IMG/VR virus record: IMGVR_UViG_3300027782_006229
Coordinates: 1 to 64,000 of that record
Origin: a virus
Length of the DNA stretch: 64,000 bases
Reading direction: 5' to 3' (one strand)
The first letter of the stretch is position 1. The number at the start of each line of letters is the position of its first letter. A model generated the notes under the pieces. The model saw only the letters and a program-made list of their open reading frames with translations. It was not told where the DNA came from and did no database searches. Both the position numbers and the translations under genes were made by a program. Shown one piece after another: positions 16,846 to 25,551 of this stretch.

Positions 16846-19074
16846 ATGAGTACATATATAGTCCCAGGTACAAGACTTACCACTTTAACAGCTTTAAGTG
16901 TTCTTACAGATGCTGATTTGTTTTATGTGGTAGACACAACAACAAATACATCTCGTAAAACAACTTATGAATCTCTTACATCAAATGTACTTAGAGATTT
17001 AACTTCATTTTTCTTGAATTCAACTGGAGGTCGAGTTAATGGTCTGGTTACGCTACTATCTGGTGTTTCAGCTACAAATTTCTTCTATACAAGTGGTGAT
17101 GGTTTAGTTGTACCTTATGATAGATCAGACTTTTTATATTTGAGTTCAACTCAGACGGAGATGTCTAAAGCTGCATCACAACAATATGTTATATCTCAGC
17201 TAGCATCTGTTAGTGGTATAACTCAAACCTATTTATTTCAAAATTTTGTAGCTCTTTCTGGGTCTGTATTAACTGCAAATCTTTCAAGTTCAATTGTACC
17301 TACTACATCTAGTCAATATGTTAATTTAAAGTATATTACAGATAATTATGTACCAAAAACAGGTGGTGTGTTTACTGATTTTATTTCAGTACCACAACCA
17401 TCTGTTGGTGATCCAAGTGCAAGGGTTGCAACAGTTGGTTATGTTGAGAGTAGAATTGCTGCACAACCTGGTTCTAGATTGAATAACCTTTCTGCTTTTC
17501 CGATTAATAATCGCGACAACAAGCACAATAATAACGGTAGGGGTAATAGCGGTAATGGTGTTACTTTTATACGAGATAATGATAGTAAAGTAAGATCTTG
17601 TGGTCTATATAGTAACGTCAACTCAGGTGGTTATGGATTTTACCAAACACAACTTTATAGTTTTCCTCAACTGCCTATTGAATTTCAAATTAATAACGGT
17701 ACGGAGTTTGCTACAAAGGTACTCAATACTGGTCAATCTACTTTTATATTATCTAATTTAGGTTATGTATACACTGCAGGTGATAACACTGCAGGTCAAC
17801 TTGGTGTTGGTGGTATAACTAGAAGAAACACCTTTGTTAATATTACTTCTAGTATTACACCATCAACAACCGGTACTCAAATTACTGGATTGTTTATTAG
17901 TCAGGGTAATGACCAAACAACAACTAATAACTCTGTTTATTTATTGAGTGGTGGTCAGTTATGGGCATGGGGATCCAATAAAATAGGGCAACTTGGTGTT
18001 GGATCAACCACAAATGTTGCTGTTCCAGCACTTGTAAATTTAGTGAGCCCAGGTTCATCAATTGTTGGTCAATATTTAACTAAAATTGCAGCGTCTAACT
18101 CAGCTGCGTTAGGCTATGTATTAGCTATAGATAGTAATAAAATAGTGCATGTCGCTGGTTGGAATGCCGCTGGTCAATTAGGATTGAGTGCAGCTATAAA
18201 TGGTACGGGATCAGGTAGACGTACTGGTGCCTTTCCAACAAATACCACAACATTTAAAACATCTCAGTTGTGGACAATCTCTAGTGTTCAAGTTTCACCT
18301 CATCTACAAACTGTTCCATTACCGGTATTAATATCCCCTACAATAACTGCAGATGAAGTTTATACAGCTGGGTCAAATTCATACATACTTACTGGTGGTA
18401 GTGTATTGTCTTGTGGTAGAAATGGTACTGGGGCTTGTGGTCTTGGTAACACAACAAGCGCTCCAGGTATCTTAAGTCCAGCTACTACTAGACCTTATTG
18501 GCAAACAGTTATTAGTGATACATCAGGTGCACCCCTAACAGGTGTAGAATATTTAACTACTAGTGGTGATCCAGCTAATATAGGTATCGTAAGCGTTTGT
18601 GCTTATATATCATCTTTATCAACAATTAAAGTGTGGGGAAGCAACAGCAGTGGGCAGCTTGGTACTGGAAATAACGGAAATCAACTAGTTGCGACAACAC
18701 CATCTAGTGCTCCAACAGGCATTCTCAAAGCTAAAATGGTTGGTCAACAGCATAACACCACATTATTTGTTTTAGATAGTGCTGGTGACATATATGTTAC
18801 AGGTTATGTTGATGGTGGTTTAGATGGTCGTGGAGAAGGTAACATTAAAGTACAAAATACATTCCAGAAAGTAATTCGACCACAAGGTATTAAATATGTT
18901 GACTTCGAAGTGTTTTCATATGGTAATATGTCTCAATTTAAAACTGTATTAGCTCAATCACTTACCAATGAATTATATGCATGGGGTTACAATACATATA
19001 ATCAAGGTGGGTTTATTAATATACCAGCTACTAAAACAATTATCGATGTACCTATCAAGGTAAGTCTATTCTAA
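16846..19074 (+). CDS. Tail fibre with seven-bladed RCC1-like propeller, 742 aa
   Basis: Residues 1-60 contain a fibre docking motif (LTDADLFYVVDTTTNTSRKTTYESL). Residues about 60-220 form a shaft. From about 300 to 735 there are seven RCC1-type units, the clearest being DNTAGQLGVG, GSNKIGQLGVG, GWNAAGQLGLS, GRNGTGACGLG and GSNSSGQLGTG, each preceded by a YTAG-, WAWG- or YVTG-like strand. Known: RCC1 repeats make a seven-bladed β-propeller used for protein or ligand binding, commonly in eukaryotes but also in bacterial surface proteins. The fusion to a phage docking domain argues that the propeller is the receptor-binding head. A late-type box CATAAATA lies 9 nt before the ATG. Confidence 0.88.
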   Translation: MSTYIVPGTRLTTLTALSVLTDADLFYVVDTTTNTSRKTTYESLTSNVLRDLTSFFLNSTGGRVNGLVTLLSGVSATNFFYTSGDGLVVPYDRSDFLYLSSTQTEMSKAASQQYVISQLASVSGITQTYLFQNFVALSGSVLTANLSSSIVPTTSSQYVNLKYITDNYVPKTGGVFTDFISVPQPSVGDPSARVATVGYVESRIAAQPGSRLNNLSAFPINNRDNKHNNNGRGNSGNGVTFIRDNDSKVRSCGLYSNVNSGGYGFYQTQLYSFPQLPIEFQINNGTEFATKVLNTGQSTFILSNLGYVYTAGDNTAGQLGVGGITRRNTFVNITSSITPSTTGTQITGLFISQGNDQTTTNNSVYLLSGGQLWAWGSNKIGQLGVGSTTNVAVPALVNLVSPGSSIVGQYLTKIAASNSAALGYVLAIDSNKIVHVAGWNAAGQLGLSAAINGTGSGRRTGAFPTNTTTFKTSQLWTISSVQVSPHLQTVPLPVLISPTITADEVYTAGSNSYILTGGSVLSCGRNGTGACGLGNTTSAPGILSPATTRPYWQTVISDTSGAPLTGVEYLTTSGDPANIGIVSVCAYISSLSTIKVWGSNSSGQLGTGNNGNQLVATTPSSAPTGILKAKMVGQQHNTTLFVLDSAGDIYVTGYVDGGLDGRGEGNIKVQNTFQKVIRPQGIKYVDFEVFSYGNMSQFKTVLAQSLTNELYAWGYNTYNQGGFINIPATKTIIDVPIKVSLF

Positions 19075-19323
19075 TAGACCGTTCGTATATTCGTAAGTGA
19101 GATCGTGCTTCATCGAATGAAAGCGCTCGTTGATGTATTTTTGGAATGCAATCGGTTTTACCCAGTCGATATTTTCAATATCTACATCCATATCCTCACA
19201 TTTTTTATCAATATAGTCAATTGCTTCAACCAAACATAACCACCTTGCATACTGATCAATATGCATTTTTTCTTTACCTTTATTTGTATTAATTGAAATA
19301 TAAATGTTATTATCGTTTTTCAT
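19066..19323 (-). CDS. Small early protein of unknown function, 85 aa
   Basis: No family is recognised. The protein is acidic and probably α-helical. Its 3' end overlaps the convergent RCC1 fibre gene by 9 nt. An AGGAAA-N5-TATAAT promoter lies immediately upstream, with the -10 box ending 6 nt before the ATG, so the transcript should start on the ATG. This promoter class marks it as an early gene although it lies in a late region. Confidence 0.65.
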   Translation of the reverse strand: MKNDNNIYISINTNKGKEKMHIDQYARWLCLVEAIDYIDKKCEDMDVDIENIDWVKPIAFQKYINERFHSMKHDLTYEYTNGLLE

Positions 19324-19329
19324 AATATC

Positions 19330-19346
19330 ATTATAGTCAATTTCCT
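19330..19346 (-). promoter_or_regulatory. Early promoter AGGAAA-N5-TATAAT for the 19066 gene
   Basis: Minus strand: AGGAAA at 19346-19341, then TTGAC, then TATAAT at 19335-19330. Six nucleotides separate TATAAT from the ATG at 19323. Confidence 0.7.
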
Positions 19347-19355
19347 AACTACAAT

Positions 19356-19760
19356 CTATAGATTTGTGATAGTTAGTAGTGGATCTGTAGTTAAAGGTTT
19401 TGTGACGATAATAGGTGTAAATGTTACCTCTACTTTAATTTCTTGATTACATTTTTCACAAATAAAGTTGTTATCCTGATTAGGGTAGATTATTTCTTCG
19501 AATGTATTACTACCGCAAGGACATGGAAATGATACAGTATTACTTGAAATAATTTCAAGCCTTTCATTTAAAAGAAGTTCTTTCTTAATTGAATCATTAC
19601 GCAATGTAATGTCATTATAAAAATAATTACCAATTAATTGTATTAAAAAAGAAAATATAAATGCATGTAACCAACCACCAAATAATGGAGCAAGTGCATA
19701 TCCTAGAATACAACTAATAGTAACTGTAATCACCACACTTTGCAAAACTTGTTTAATCAT
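19356..19760 (-). CDS. Membrane protein with two TM helices and a zinc ribbon, 134 aa
   Basis: The start is put at the ATG at 19760 (MIKQVLQSVV); a TTG six codons upstream is also possible. Residues about 5-45 form two membrane helices with a short turn. The cytoplasmic part carries CPCG near residue 83 and CEKC about 25 residues later, a four-cysteine zinc ribbon. Proteins with this layout, two helices followed by (F/P)CPCG...C-x2-C, occur in other T4-like phages; I do not know a proven function. A holin-like or membrane-remodelling role is possible but unsupported. It overlaps nothing and lies 1 nt after the 19762 gene. Confidence 0.7.
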   Translation of the reverse strand: MIKQVLQSVVITVTISCILGYALAPLFGGWLHAFIFSFLIQLIGNYFYNDITLRNDSIKKELLLNERLEIISSNTVSFPCPCGSNTFEEIIYPNQDNNFICEKCNQEIKVEVTFTPIIVTKPLTTDPLLTITNL

Positions 19761-19761
19761 A

Positions 19762-20091
19762 TTATAATTTAAGATCAATAAGAGAATTATTCAACTCGAA
19801 TAATTCTTCTCTAATCCTAATTATCTGATCTATTTGATTATCAATACGCTTACCCTTTAAAAGTGGTATTTCCTTTACACCAGTTTCTAAAACTGACGCA
19901 ATATTATTAAGGGTGTTAACCATTTCTCCTATTTGAGAATAAATCTGTGTTAATTCATGAGGTAACTCTGGAGGAGCTTGAGCAGCTGCTTCTTGTTCGT
20001 TTTTAAGTAAGTCGTAAGCAGCTGAATAATCATCACCTAGCTTAGGTGGCTGAGCTCTTGCAACAGAGTATGGATCTCCTACATGTATCAT
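19762..20091 (-). CDS. Small coiled-coil late protein, 109 aa
   Basis: No family is recognised. An Ala/Pro-rich N-terminal part (residues 1-50) is followed by heptad-like helices (residues 50-109). A minus-strand TATAAATA (20098-20105) lies 6 nt before the ATG, so it is a late gene and probably virion- or lysis-related. It is co-transcribed with the downstream two-TM zinc-ribbon protein. Confidence 0.65.
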   Translation of the reverse strand: MIHVGDPYSVARAQPPKLGDDYSAAYDLLKNEQEAAAQAPPELPHELTQIYSQIGEMVNTLNNIASVLETGVKEIPLLKGKRIDNQIDQIIRIREELFELNNSLIDLKL

Positions 20092-20097
20092 TAAATA

Positions 20098-20105
20098 TAT
20101 TTATA
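20098..20105 (-). promoter_or_regulatory. Late promoter TATAAATA for the 19762-20091 gene
   Basis: An exact octamer 6 nt before the ATG at 20091, divergent from the late box of the 20125 gene. Confidence 0.65.
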
Positions 20106-20111
20106 ACAATC

Positions 20112-20119
20112 AATAAATA
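20112..20119 (+). promoter_or_regulatory. Late promoter AATAAATA for the 20125 gene
   Basis: The box ends 5 nt before the ATG at 20125. Confidence 0.6.
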
Positions 20120-20124
20120 ATAGT

Positions 20125-20544
20125 ATGAGTAGCTTTACAAAAAAATTCTTCACACTCCTCGAACAAGATGGACAAGAACAAATCCCAACCCCAGATCAAG
20201 AAGCAATGGCTTCAACATTAGATGCTGAAACAGATCCAGCATCTCTTGGAGCTGATATTAATTCCCAAGCTGCAACAGCTGTAGCACAACAGCAACAACA
20301 AATGATTGGTACAGTGCAGTCTTGGATTGCTAAGCTTGATGAGTTTGTTAAGTATCTTAACTCACCAACAGGTGAATCTATTCAGAATACCCTCAAGGAT
20401 GCTTTACCTGATACAATTCTTGATAAAATTCGTACAACTGAAACAAAGAAGATTGCTCGTTCAGCTATGGACCTTGCAGCTCTTTCACAGATTTTCCAAG
20501 GTTACCTAGCAACAGCAAGAGATCCGAAGTACAAAGGAGTATAA
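20125..20544 (+). CDS. Head-interior-type late protein with capsid-targeting-like N-terminus, 139 aa
   Basis: It begins MSSFTKKFFTLLEQDGQEQ, one of the set of late proteins here whose first 10-15 residues follow M-x-x-F-x-x-F-x-x-L-x-E. A Gln-rich linker follows (residues 45-60), then an α-helical body. T4 internal head proteins have a comparable N-terminal peptide that is cut off by the prohead protease after assembly. No catalytic motif is seen. A late box precedes it and a strong bidirectional terminator follows it. Confidence 0.7.
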   Translation: MSSFTKKFFTLLEQDGQEQIPTPDQEAMASTLDAETDPASLGADINSQAATAVAQQQQQMIGTVQSWIAKLDEFVKYLNSPTGESIQNTLKDALPDTILDKIRTTETKKIARSAMDLAALSQIFQGYLATARDPKYKGV

Positions 20545-20558
20545 TTTATAAATTAACG

Positions 20559-20595
20559 AAAAAAGCGAGTAGATTAGTTTCTACTCGCTTTTTTT
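20559..20595. terminator. Bidirectional rho-independent terminator
   Basis: A 9-bp stem (GCGAGTAGA paired with TCTACTCGC) is flanked by an A-run on the left and a T-run on the right. It sits between the convergent 20125 gene and the primase and serves both strands. Confidence 0.9.
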
Positions 20596-21614
20596 ATCTC
20601 TGCAAGTTTCACCATACCCATTAATCCGGTAAAACTATTTTCAATAATGAATTCAGGTGTAATTTCATTAAGACTATACTTCATAACAATGTCATTGAAG
20701 TCTTTTAATTTTTTACCATATTTTGCAGGCCAAATAAAAACGGTTTCACTTTTATCAAGTAATTTTTCAGTTTTAACTAATGATGTATTATCAATCCACT
20801 GAGAGTCTAGCACCCAAATACGAGTATAAAATTGAAAACGAGTAAGCTGTTGTTGTTGGGTCTCGGTAAATAGATGTTCTCCTTTCGAAATACCAGCAAC
20901 AGCTAACCCATTTTTAGTAAACATTGCATTAATTGGACCTTCAAACAGAAATATATAGTTAAGATCGTCTTTTACATTACTAATGCCATAAAGAGACTTA
21001 TCGCTCCCCATCTTAGACGTATATTTTGACTTAATATCATTACCACTCTGTATGACCGTTCGAGACTGATAGAAAATAATATCTCCATGTTCATTATAAA
21101 ATGGAATAACCAATCTATTTTTATGTACCTTATCTTTTAATGAAACATACAAAGCTTTGGGTTTGTTGATAGATTTATGAATTCGTCTTTCCTTGATAAG
21201 CTTGAGACATGCTCTAACAACCTCATTATCTTTATGAAAATTTACTTGAGTTTTATCAAATAGATTGATTGAATCAGTAGGCAATGTTGGTGCAACATAT
21301 TCTTTCTTTATTACCGCATCTTTGAAATCGTATACCTTTGAAGTATCGTACTTACTAGCTTCATCTAGAATTTGAGCATATGTAAGCCCTGATATTTTTT
21401 CAATCCACTTAAGTGGTAGTGAACTCCAACCACAATTATGACAGAATATATTATTATTCTTCGGAATGTAAAAACATCTGCGTTTTGAACCTAAAGATTT
21501 ACCTTCACGACAAATAGGACACCCGCATTGATAAGTTTTATTGTATTTGTTGCGTTTAGGCTGATACCCGTACGTATAAAATTTTTCAATGATGTATTCT
21601 TCAGGTAATATCAT
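20574..21614 (-). CDS. DNA primase, T4 gp61/DnaG type, 346 aa
   Basis: Makes RNA primers for lagging-strand synthesis with the gp41 helicase. Seen: an N-terminal zinc finger CGCPIC ... CHNC (residues about 29-61), and a Toprim motif FLFEGPINAMF near residue 225 with the later acidic motif WVLDSQW. The order of zinc finger and Toprim is that of phage primases; the length matches T4 gp61 (342). It overlaps the 5' nuclease gene by 4 nt and ends at a strong terminator, closing the replication operon. Confidence 0.92.
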   Translation of the reverse strand: MILPEEYIIEKFYTYGYQPKRNKYNKTYQCGCPICREGKSLGSKRRCFYIPKNNNIFCHNCGWSSLPLKWIEKISGLTYAQILDEASKYDTSKVYDFKDAVIKKEYVAPTLPTDSINLFDKTQVNFHKDNEVVRACLKLIKERRIHKSINKPKALYVSLKDKVHKNRLVIPFYNEHGDIIFYQSRTVIQSGNDIKSKYTSKMGSDKSLYGISNVKDDLNYIFLFEGPINAMFTKNGLAVAGISKGEHLFTETQQQQLTRFQFYTRIWVLDSQWIDNTSLVKTEKLLDKSETVFIWPAKYGKKLKDFNDIVMKYSLNEITPEFIIENSFTGLMGMVKLAEIKKASRN

Positions 21615-22477
21615 TTTAATAGTTTCACAATATAACTTTCATAGTCGTTACCAAAGCAAAAAATATCGTACCATCTATCTTGCTTCTTCAAAATAGAATC
21701 TAATTTAAGTTCTTCACAATACAACTTAAATTGTTTGAAATCATGATTTTGTGCAATATCTAATTGCTCTTTATACCATTCATGTTCATCTGCATGCATA
21801 GTATACTTGTCTAATCTAAAAAGACTATAGTTTCTTTTAAACTCTTCGCTTTGCTCAGCTGTAGTTGCATATTCACCATCAAAATATTTTTTAATTTTTT
21901 TCTTACCCATACCAGTTACACCAGGTACGTTATCAGACTTATCACCTCTAAAACATTTTTCAACGAGATAATGCTCTTTTGTAACTTTCATTATATCTAA
22001 AAAGTTATCAGCGGTAATTTCACACTTTTTAATAGGATCATATACAGTAACGTTAGCATTAATGCATTGACATAGGTCTTTATCAACAGTAACTATAACT
22101 TTCTTACCAGGGAGCTCTTTGCAAAGGTAAGCCATGCAGTCATCTGCTTCAAGACGTAACGGGAAGAAGTTTTTTACACCAAGACAGCTTAGTAAATGCT
22201 TAATATGCTCGTTTTTAGAGTGAACTTGAGCACTATATTCACGATCTCGATTACCTTTATAGTCAGCGAACATATCTTTACGTTCGTTTACACCATAATC
22301 CTTCTTTTCATCCCAGCAGCAGTAAATTTTATCAGGTTTAAACTTTTCTACATAGGTTTTAACTGAGTTAAGTACCATATATACATGGAGATAAGAGTCT
22401 TCACCTTTAACTTGGTTGTTAGCTACCCAGAAGCAACGATGCACAAGGTTATTTCCGTCTATAATAAGGGTCTTCAT
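21611..22477 (-). CDS. rnh: 5'-3' exonuclease / RNase H, T4 rnh-like, 288 aa
   Basis: FEN1-type nuclease that removes RNA primers. Seen: LIIDGNNLVHR at residues 4-14, EADDCMAYL near residue 110, VTVDKDLCQ near 128-136, and the helix-hairpin-helix GDKSDNVPGVTGMGKKK near 185. All expected metal-binding acidic residues are present. T4 RNase H is 305 aa. It has its own AGGAAA-class promoter with TATAAT 6 nt before the ATG, although it lies downstream of the DUF1501 gene, so it can be expressed early independently of the late DUF genes. Confidence 0.92.
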   Translation of the reverse strand: MKTLIIDGNNLVHRCFWVANNQVKGEDSYLHVYMVLNSVKTYVEKFKPDKIYCCWDEKKDYGVNERKDMFADYKGNRDREYSAQVHSKNEHIKHLLSCLGVKNFFPLRLEADDCMAYLCKELPGKKVIVTVDKDLCQCINANVTVYDPIKKCEITADNFLDIMKVTKEHYLVEKCFRGDKSDNVPGVTGMGKKKIKKYFDGEYATTAEQSEEFKRNYSLFRLDKYTMHADEHEWYKEQLDIAQNHDFKQFKLYCEELKLDSILKKQDRWYDIFCFGNDYESYIVKLLK

Positions 22478-22483
22478 AACCTT

Positions 22484-22500
22484 ATTATAGACGTTTTCCT
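22484..22500 (-). promoter_or_regulatory. Early promoter AGGAAA-N5-TATAAT for rnh
   Basis: Minus strand: AGGAAA 22500-22495, ACGTC, TATAAT 22489-22484; 6 nt to the ATG at 22477. It lies between the DUF1501 stop and rnh. Confidence 0.75.
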
Positions 22501-22507
22501 TATAAAA

Positions 22508-23743
22508 TCAAGCTAAAAGAGCTTGAACAGGTTTACCTTTATCTGCAACCTTGAATGGTCTGCCTTCTGGTGAGATTACAATTTGATCTACTGGTAATCC
22601 TGCTGCAGCTGCAATAGTAGCATTGAAGTCAGATGGGCTAACAATGTTTTCAACTGATTTCATACCTTTTTCATCAGATTTACCATATGCTTGACCACCT
22701 TTGATACCGGCACCAATGAGTACTCCAGAGAAAGCACCTGGATGGTGGTCTCTACCGTTATTAATGTTAATATTTGGTGTTCTACCAAAGTCTGTTGCAA
22801 TTACAATAAGGGTTTTATCATAAAGCCCAGATGCTTTAAGGTCTTCAATGAGAGCATTAACAGCTTGATCAAGAATCTTAAGTTTACCTTCAAGAGATTC
22901 AAAGTTATTAACGTGAGTATCCCAACCACCATCAGTAACTTCAATAAACTTACAATTACCTTGTTCAATTAAACGTTTTGCTAAGCAAACACCTTGACCA
23001 AAACGATTATTACCGTATTTGTCTCTGGTTACTTGATCTACCTTAGAAAGATCGAAGACATCAAGCTCATTTGAATTAAGAAGACGAATTGTTTGGTCAT
23101 AAAACTCAGCATATGACTTTTGAGCTGGGTTAACAATCTTATTAGCATCTTTTTCAAGCTTATCTAAGATTTCAATTCTCTTAGAAAACTCTGCTGCATT
23201 TTTAAGCTTAGTATTATCAAGACCTCTCATTGGATCTGCTATTGGAATAGGAGAATACTTTTTAGGCATCCAACCAGAACCAGGATGATCAGCACCACCG
23301 CCGATTAAAACGTTTTGAGGTACAACTTTTGGTTTATTATCCTCTGTATAATGACACATCCATGCTCCCATATTAGGGTGAACGATTGTACCAATCTTCT
23401 TGAATGATGTTTTTTGTAAATACTGTGCTGCAGCGTGATCACCTGTTGTAACCATCATAGAACGAACAACAGCCATCTTATCACCATGTTTTGCCATGAG
23501 AGGAAGGTGTTCTGAAATCTGATAACCAGCATTAGTGTTAATTGGATTGAATACACCCTTTACTTCTGCATGTGCTTTTGGATCAAATGTATCCAAATGG
23601 CTCATACCACCATTCATAAAGAGGTAAATGATATGTTCTGCTTTTTTACCTGCAGGAGCAGCTGCTACATGTGGTAGAACGGTTACACCTAAGCCTGCTG
23701 ATGCAAGATTAAGCACGAAATTACGTCTTGTTAAGTTATTCAT
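22508..23743 (-). CDS. DUF1501 family protein with Tat signal, 411 aa
   Basis: DUF1501 proteins belong to the alkaline-phosphatase-like superfamily and are abundant in Planctomycetes and Verrucomicrobia, nearly always next to DUF1549/DUF1553 genes; their substrate is not established. Seen: a twin-arginine signal (TRRNFVLN, residues 5-12, then a hydrophobic stretch to AAAPA), LFMNGGMSHLDTFDP near residues 41-55, GGWDTHVNN near 272, ATDFGRTPN near 317 and GRDHHPGAFSGVLIGAG near 330. The length is normal for the family, and the motifs look intact. It is 8 nt from the DUF1549 gene upstream and has a late box AATAAATA 9 nt before its ATG. A phage location is unexpected. Confidence 0.9.
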   Translation of the reverse strand: MNNLTRRNFVLNLASAGLGVTVLPHVAAAPAGKKAEHIIYLFMNGGMSHLDTFDPKAHAEVKGVFNPINTNAGYQISEHLPLMAKHGDKMAVVRSMMVTTGDHAAAQYLQKTSFKKIGTIVHPNMGAWMCHYTEDNKPKVVPQNVLIGGGADHPGSGWMPKKYSPIPIADPMRGLDNTKLKNAAEFSKRIEILDKLEKDANKIVNPAQKSYAEFYDQTIRLLNSNELDVFDLSKVDQVTRDKYGNNRFGQGVCLAKRLIEQGNCKFIEVTDGGWDTHVNNFESLEGKLKILDQAVNALIEDLKASGLYDKTLIVIATDFGRTPNININNGRDHHPGAFSGVLIGAGIKGGQAYGKSDEKGMKSVENIVSPSDFNATIAAAAGLPVDQIVISPEGRPFKVADKGKPVQALLA

Positions 23744-23751
23744 GGCTTTTA

Positions 23752-25539
23752 TTATTTATTGAATTTGAACTCCGAACTATTAACTAGTGCCCAGATGATG
23801 TCATCATCCTGAACACCAACAAACTTACTTTTTTCATCAATTGTTGGTTTTCTAACCAATATAGACTTAAAAATAACATCAATTGTATCAGCTGGTGATT
23901 TGCCTGTAAGTGTTTTTGCAAGATTTGTGTCTTTATTGATTGCAACTTCAGCTAATTGACCATTCATAAAAGAAATAACTTGTGTAACTGAACCTTCCTT
24001 TGAAGATGTATCAATTAATTCTCTATCACTACGACCAAGTTGTTCAAGAATCGTATTAACTGGATTGTTATCATTAACTTCAGACGCTCTCACTAGAGGG
24101 TAGTTACGATATTTTGGAGCTGTTTCATATTTTGAACGAATCACCTTTTGATATTCTTCATTTTTAGCTTTTAATTTATCAATTGCCAAATCTTCGATAC
24201 TATATCTCATTATTTTAACATATTCATCTTGGAAAGTTAACTTAAATGTTTCAGGCTTAGCAATAGCGATAGACATAACTGAATCCCACAATTGCTCTGC
24301 TGTTAAACGTTGTTTGACTGGTCCAATGAACACAAATTTATCTGTATTAGTATACATGCCGTCATAGAGTTCTCTTTGAAACAATGTTGTATTGTAAAGA
24401 ACATACAGGAATTGCTTAGTATCATAGTTAACGTCTACCATAATCTTAGCAAGAGTGTTCATAAGCTCACCATTAAGCTCTTTTTCATCGTGAATATTAT
24501 CATAGTTATCCATTATATGTTTACCAAACACCCATTTCCAGTAACGATTAGCAATGTTTTTAGTGAATGTTGGATGATTTGGGTTAACTAACCAGCTAAT
24601 AACATCCTTTCTCATATCAACCTTATTGTTAATTTCAGTCTTACCAGAAAGGACTGCAGGTATAACAACATCGCCTGGTTTTGCATCTTTATAATTGTAA
24701 TCATGAGGTAGTTTCAATACACGCTTTTCATCTACTTCAATATTAGATCTCATAGCATTAACAAAGTTGTTAATAGTATTGTTTAACCCACGGTTCTTTA
24801 TAGGATCAGCTTTAATTATAGCATCAATTTCTTCTCTCAAAGCTTTCTGACGAGCTGCTACCGCTGGATCTTTATCTTTACCACGACCTCTAAGTTCTAT
24901 CTGGGTAAACATAGCAGCCATCTTATAAAACTGCATTTGGGTGAAGTCTTGGAAAGGATCATCATGGCATTGTGCACAACCAATATCGGTTCCCATGAAT
25001 ACTTTACCTGTACCAATAAGGTTATCTAATGGCATTCCTAAATCACGATAGAAGTATCCTGTTGCTGGGTTATCATAATATGAACCTGTTGATGTTAACA
25101 GATCTGTAACAAACTTTGAATAAGATTTGTTAGCTGTGATTGAGTCTTTAACATAATCAATGTAAGGACCACCAGAAAAATTGTTAGTGGTGTTAATTCT
25201 ATCACGCAATCTTAATGATTCAGCCCAGAAGTTAAACATATGTGATGTATAACCTGGATGGTTCATAAGAAACTGTATTAAACCTCGTCTCTTATTAGGG
25301 TCTGTTGCTTTATTAAACAAGTCATACTCTTCATAGGTTGGATTTCTACCAATTATTGTAAGATACGCTCGTCGTAAAAATTTATCATCATCAATTTTAC
25401 CAAGTGGTATAACATTAGCTGCTACGTATTGTTTTTGTAACACAGAATCAATATTACTACTGTATGTGTTAAGTTGATCTAAAGTTGCACCAAATGATAG
25501 AGCGCAAACACTTACTAATATAGCTATAAGTTTTTTCAT
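23752..25539 (-). CDS. DUF1549/DUF1553 (PSCyt2-PSD1) exported protein, 595 aa
   Basis: Seen: a Sec signal peptide (MKKLIAILVSVCALSFGA), then the DUF1549 region starting DDKFLRRAYLTIIGRNPT and containing a c-type haem motif GCAQCHDDPFQDF near residues 186-198, then a DUF1553 region from RKDVISWLVNPNHP (about 325) through NRYWKWVFGKHI to the C-terminus. Known: this architecture is typical of planctomycete and verrucomicrobial genomes, paired with DUF1501. The host partner protein usually follows directly, exactly as here. The N-terminal domain is shorter than many host versions, which often carry an extra PSCyt1 domain. A late box ATTAAATA lies 13 nt before the ATG. Haem attachment would need host cytochrome maturation. 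Confidence 0.9.
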   Translation of the reverse strand: MKKLIAILVSVCALSFGATLDQLNTYSSNIDSVLQKQYVAANVIPLGKIDDDKFLRRAYLTIIGRNPTYEEYDLFNKATDPNKRRGLIQFLMNHPGYTSHMFNFWAESLRLRDRINTTNNFSGGPYIDYVKDSITANKSYSKFVTDLLTSTGSYYDNPATGYFYRDLGMPLDNLIGTGKVFMGTDIGCAQCHDDPFQDFTQMQFYKMAAMFTQIELRGRGKDKDPAVAARQKALREEIDAIIKADPIKNRGLNNTINNFVNAMRSNIEVDEKRVLKLPHDYNYKDAKPGDVVIPAVLSGKTEINNKVDMRKDVISWLVNPNHPTFTKNIANRYWKWVFGKHIMDNYDNIHDEKELNGELMNTLAKIMVDVNYDTKQFLYVLYNTTLFQRELYDGMYTNTDKFVFIGPVKQRLTAEQLWDSVMSIAIAKPETFKLTFQDEYVKIMRYSIEDLAIDKLKAKNEEYQKVIRSKYETAPKYRNYPLVRASEVNDNNPVNTILEQLGRSDRELIDTSSKEGSVTQVISFMNGQLAEVAINKDTNLAKTLTGKSPADTIDVIFKSILVRKPTIDEKSKFVGVQDDDIIWALVNSSEFKFNK

Positions 25540-25551
25540 AGTAGTCTTTTA

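Noticed and set aside
22508-25539. Host contamination as the origin of the DUF1501/DUF1549 segment
   Set aside because: It is flanked tightly on both sides by phage replication genes on the same strand, shares the phage's base composition and late-box motif, and a second copy occurs elsewhere; read mapping would still be needed to exclude it fully.
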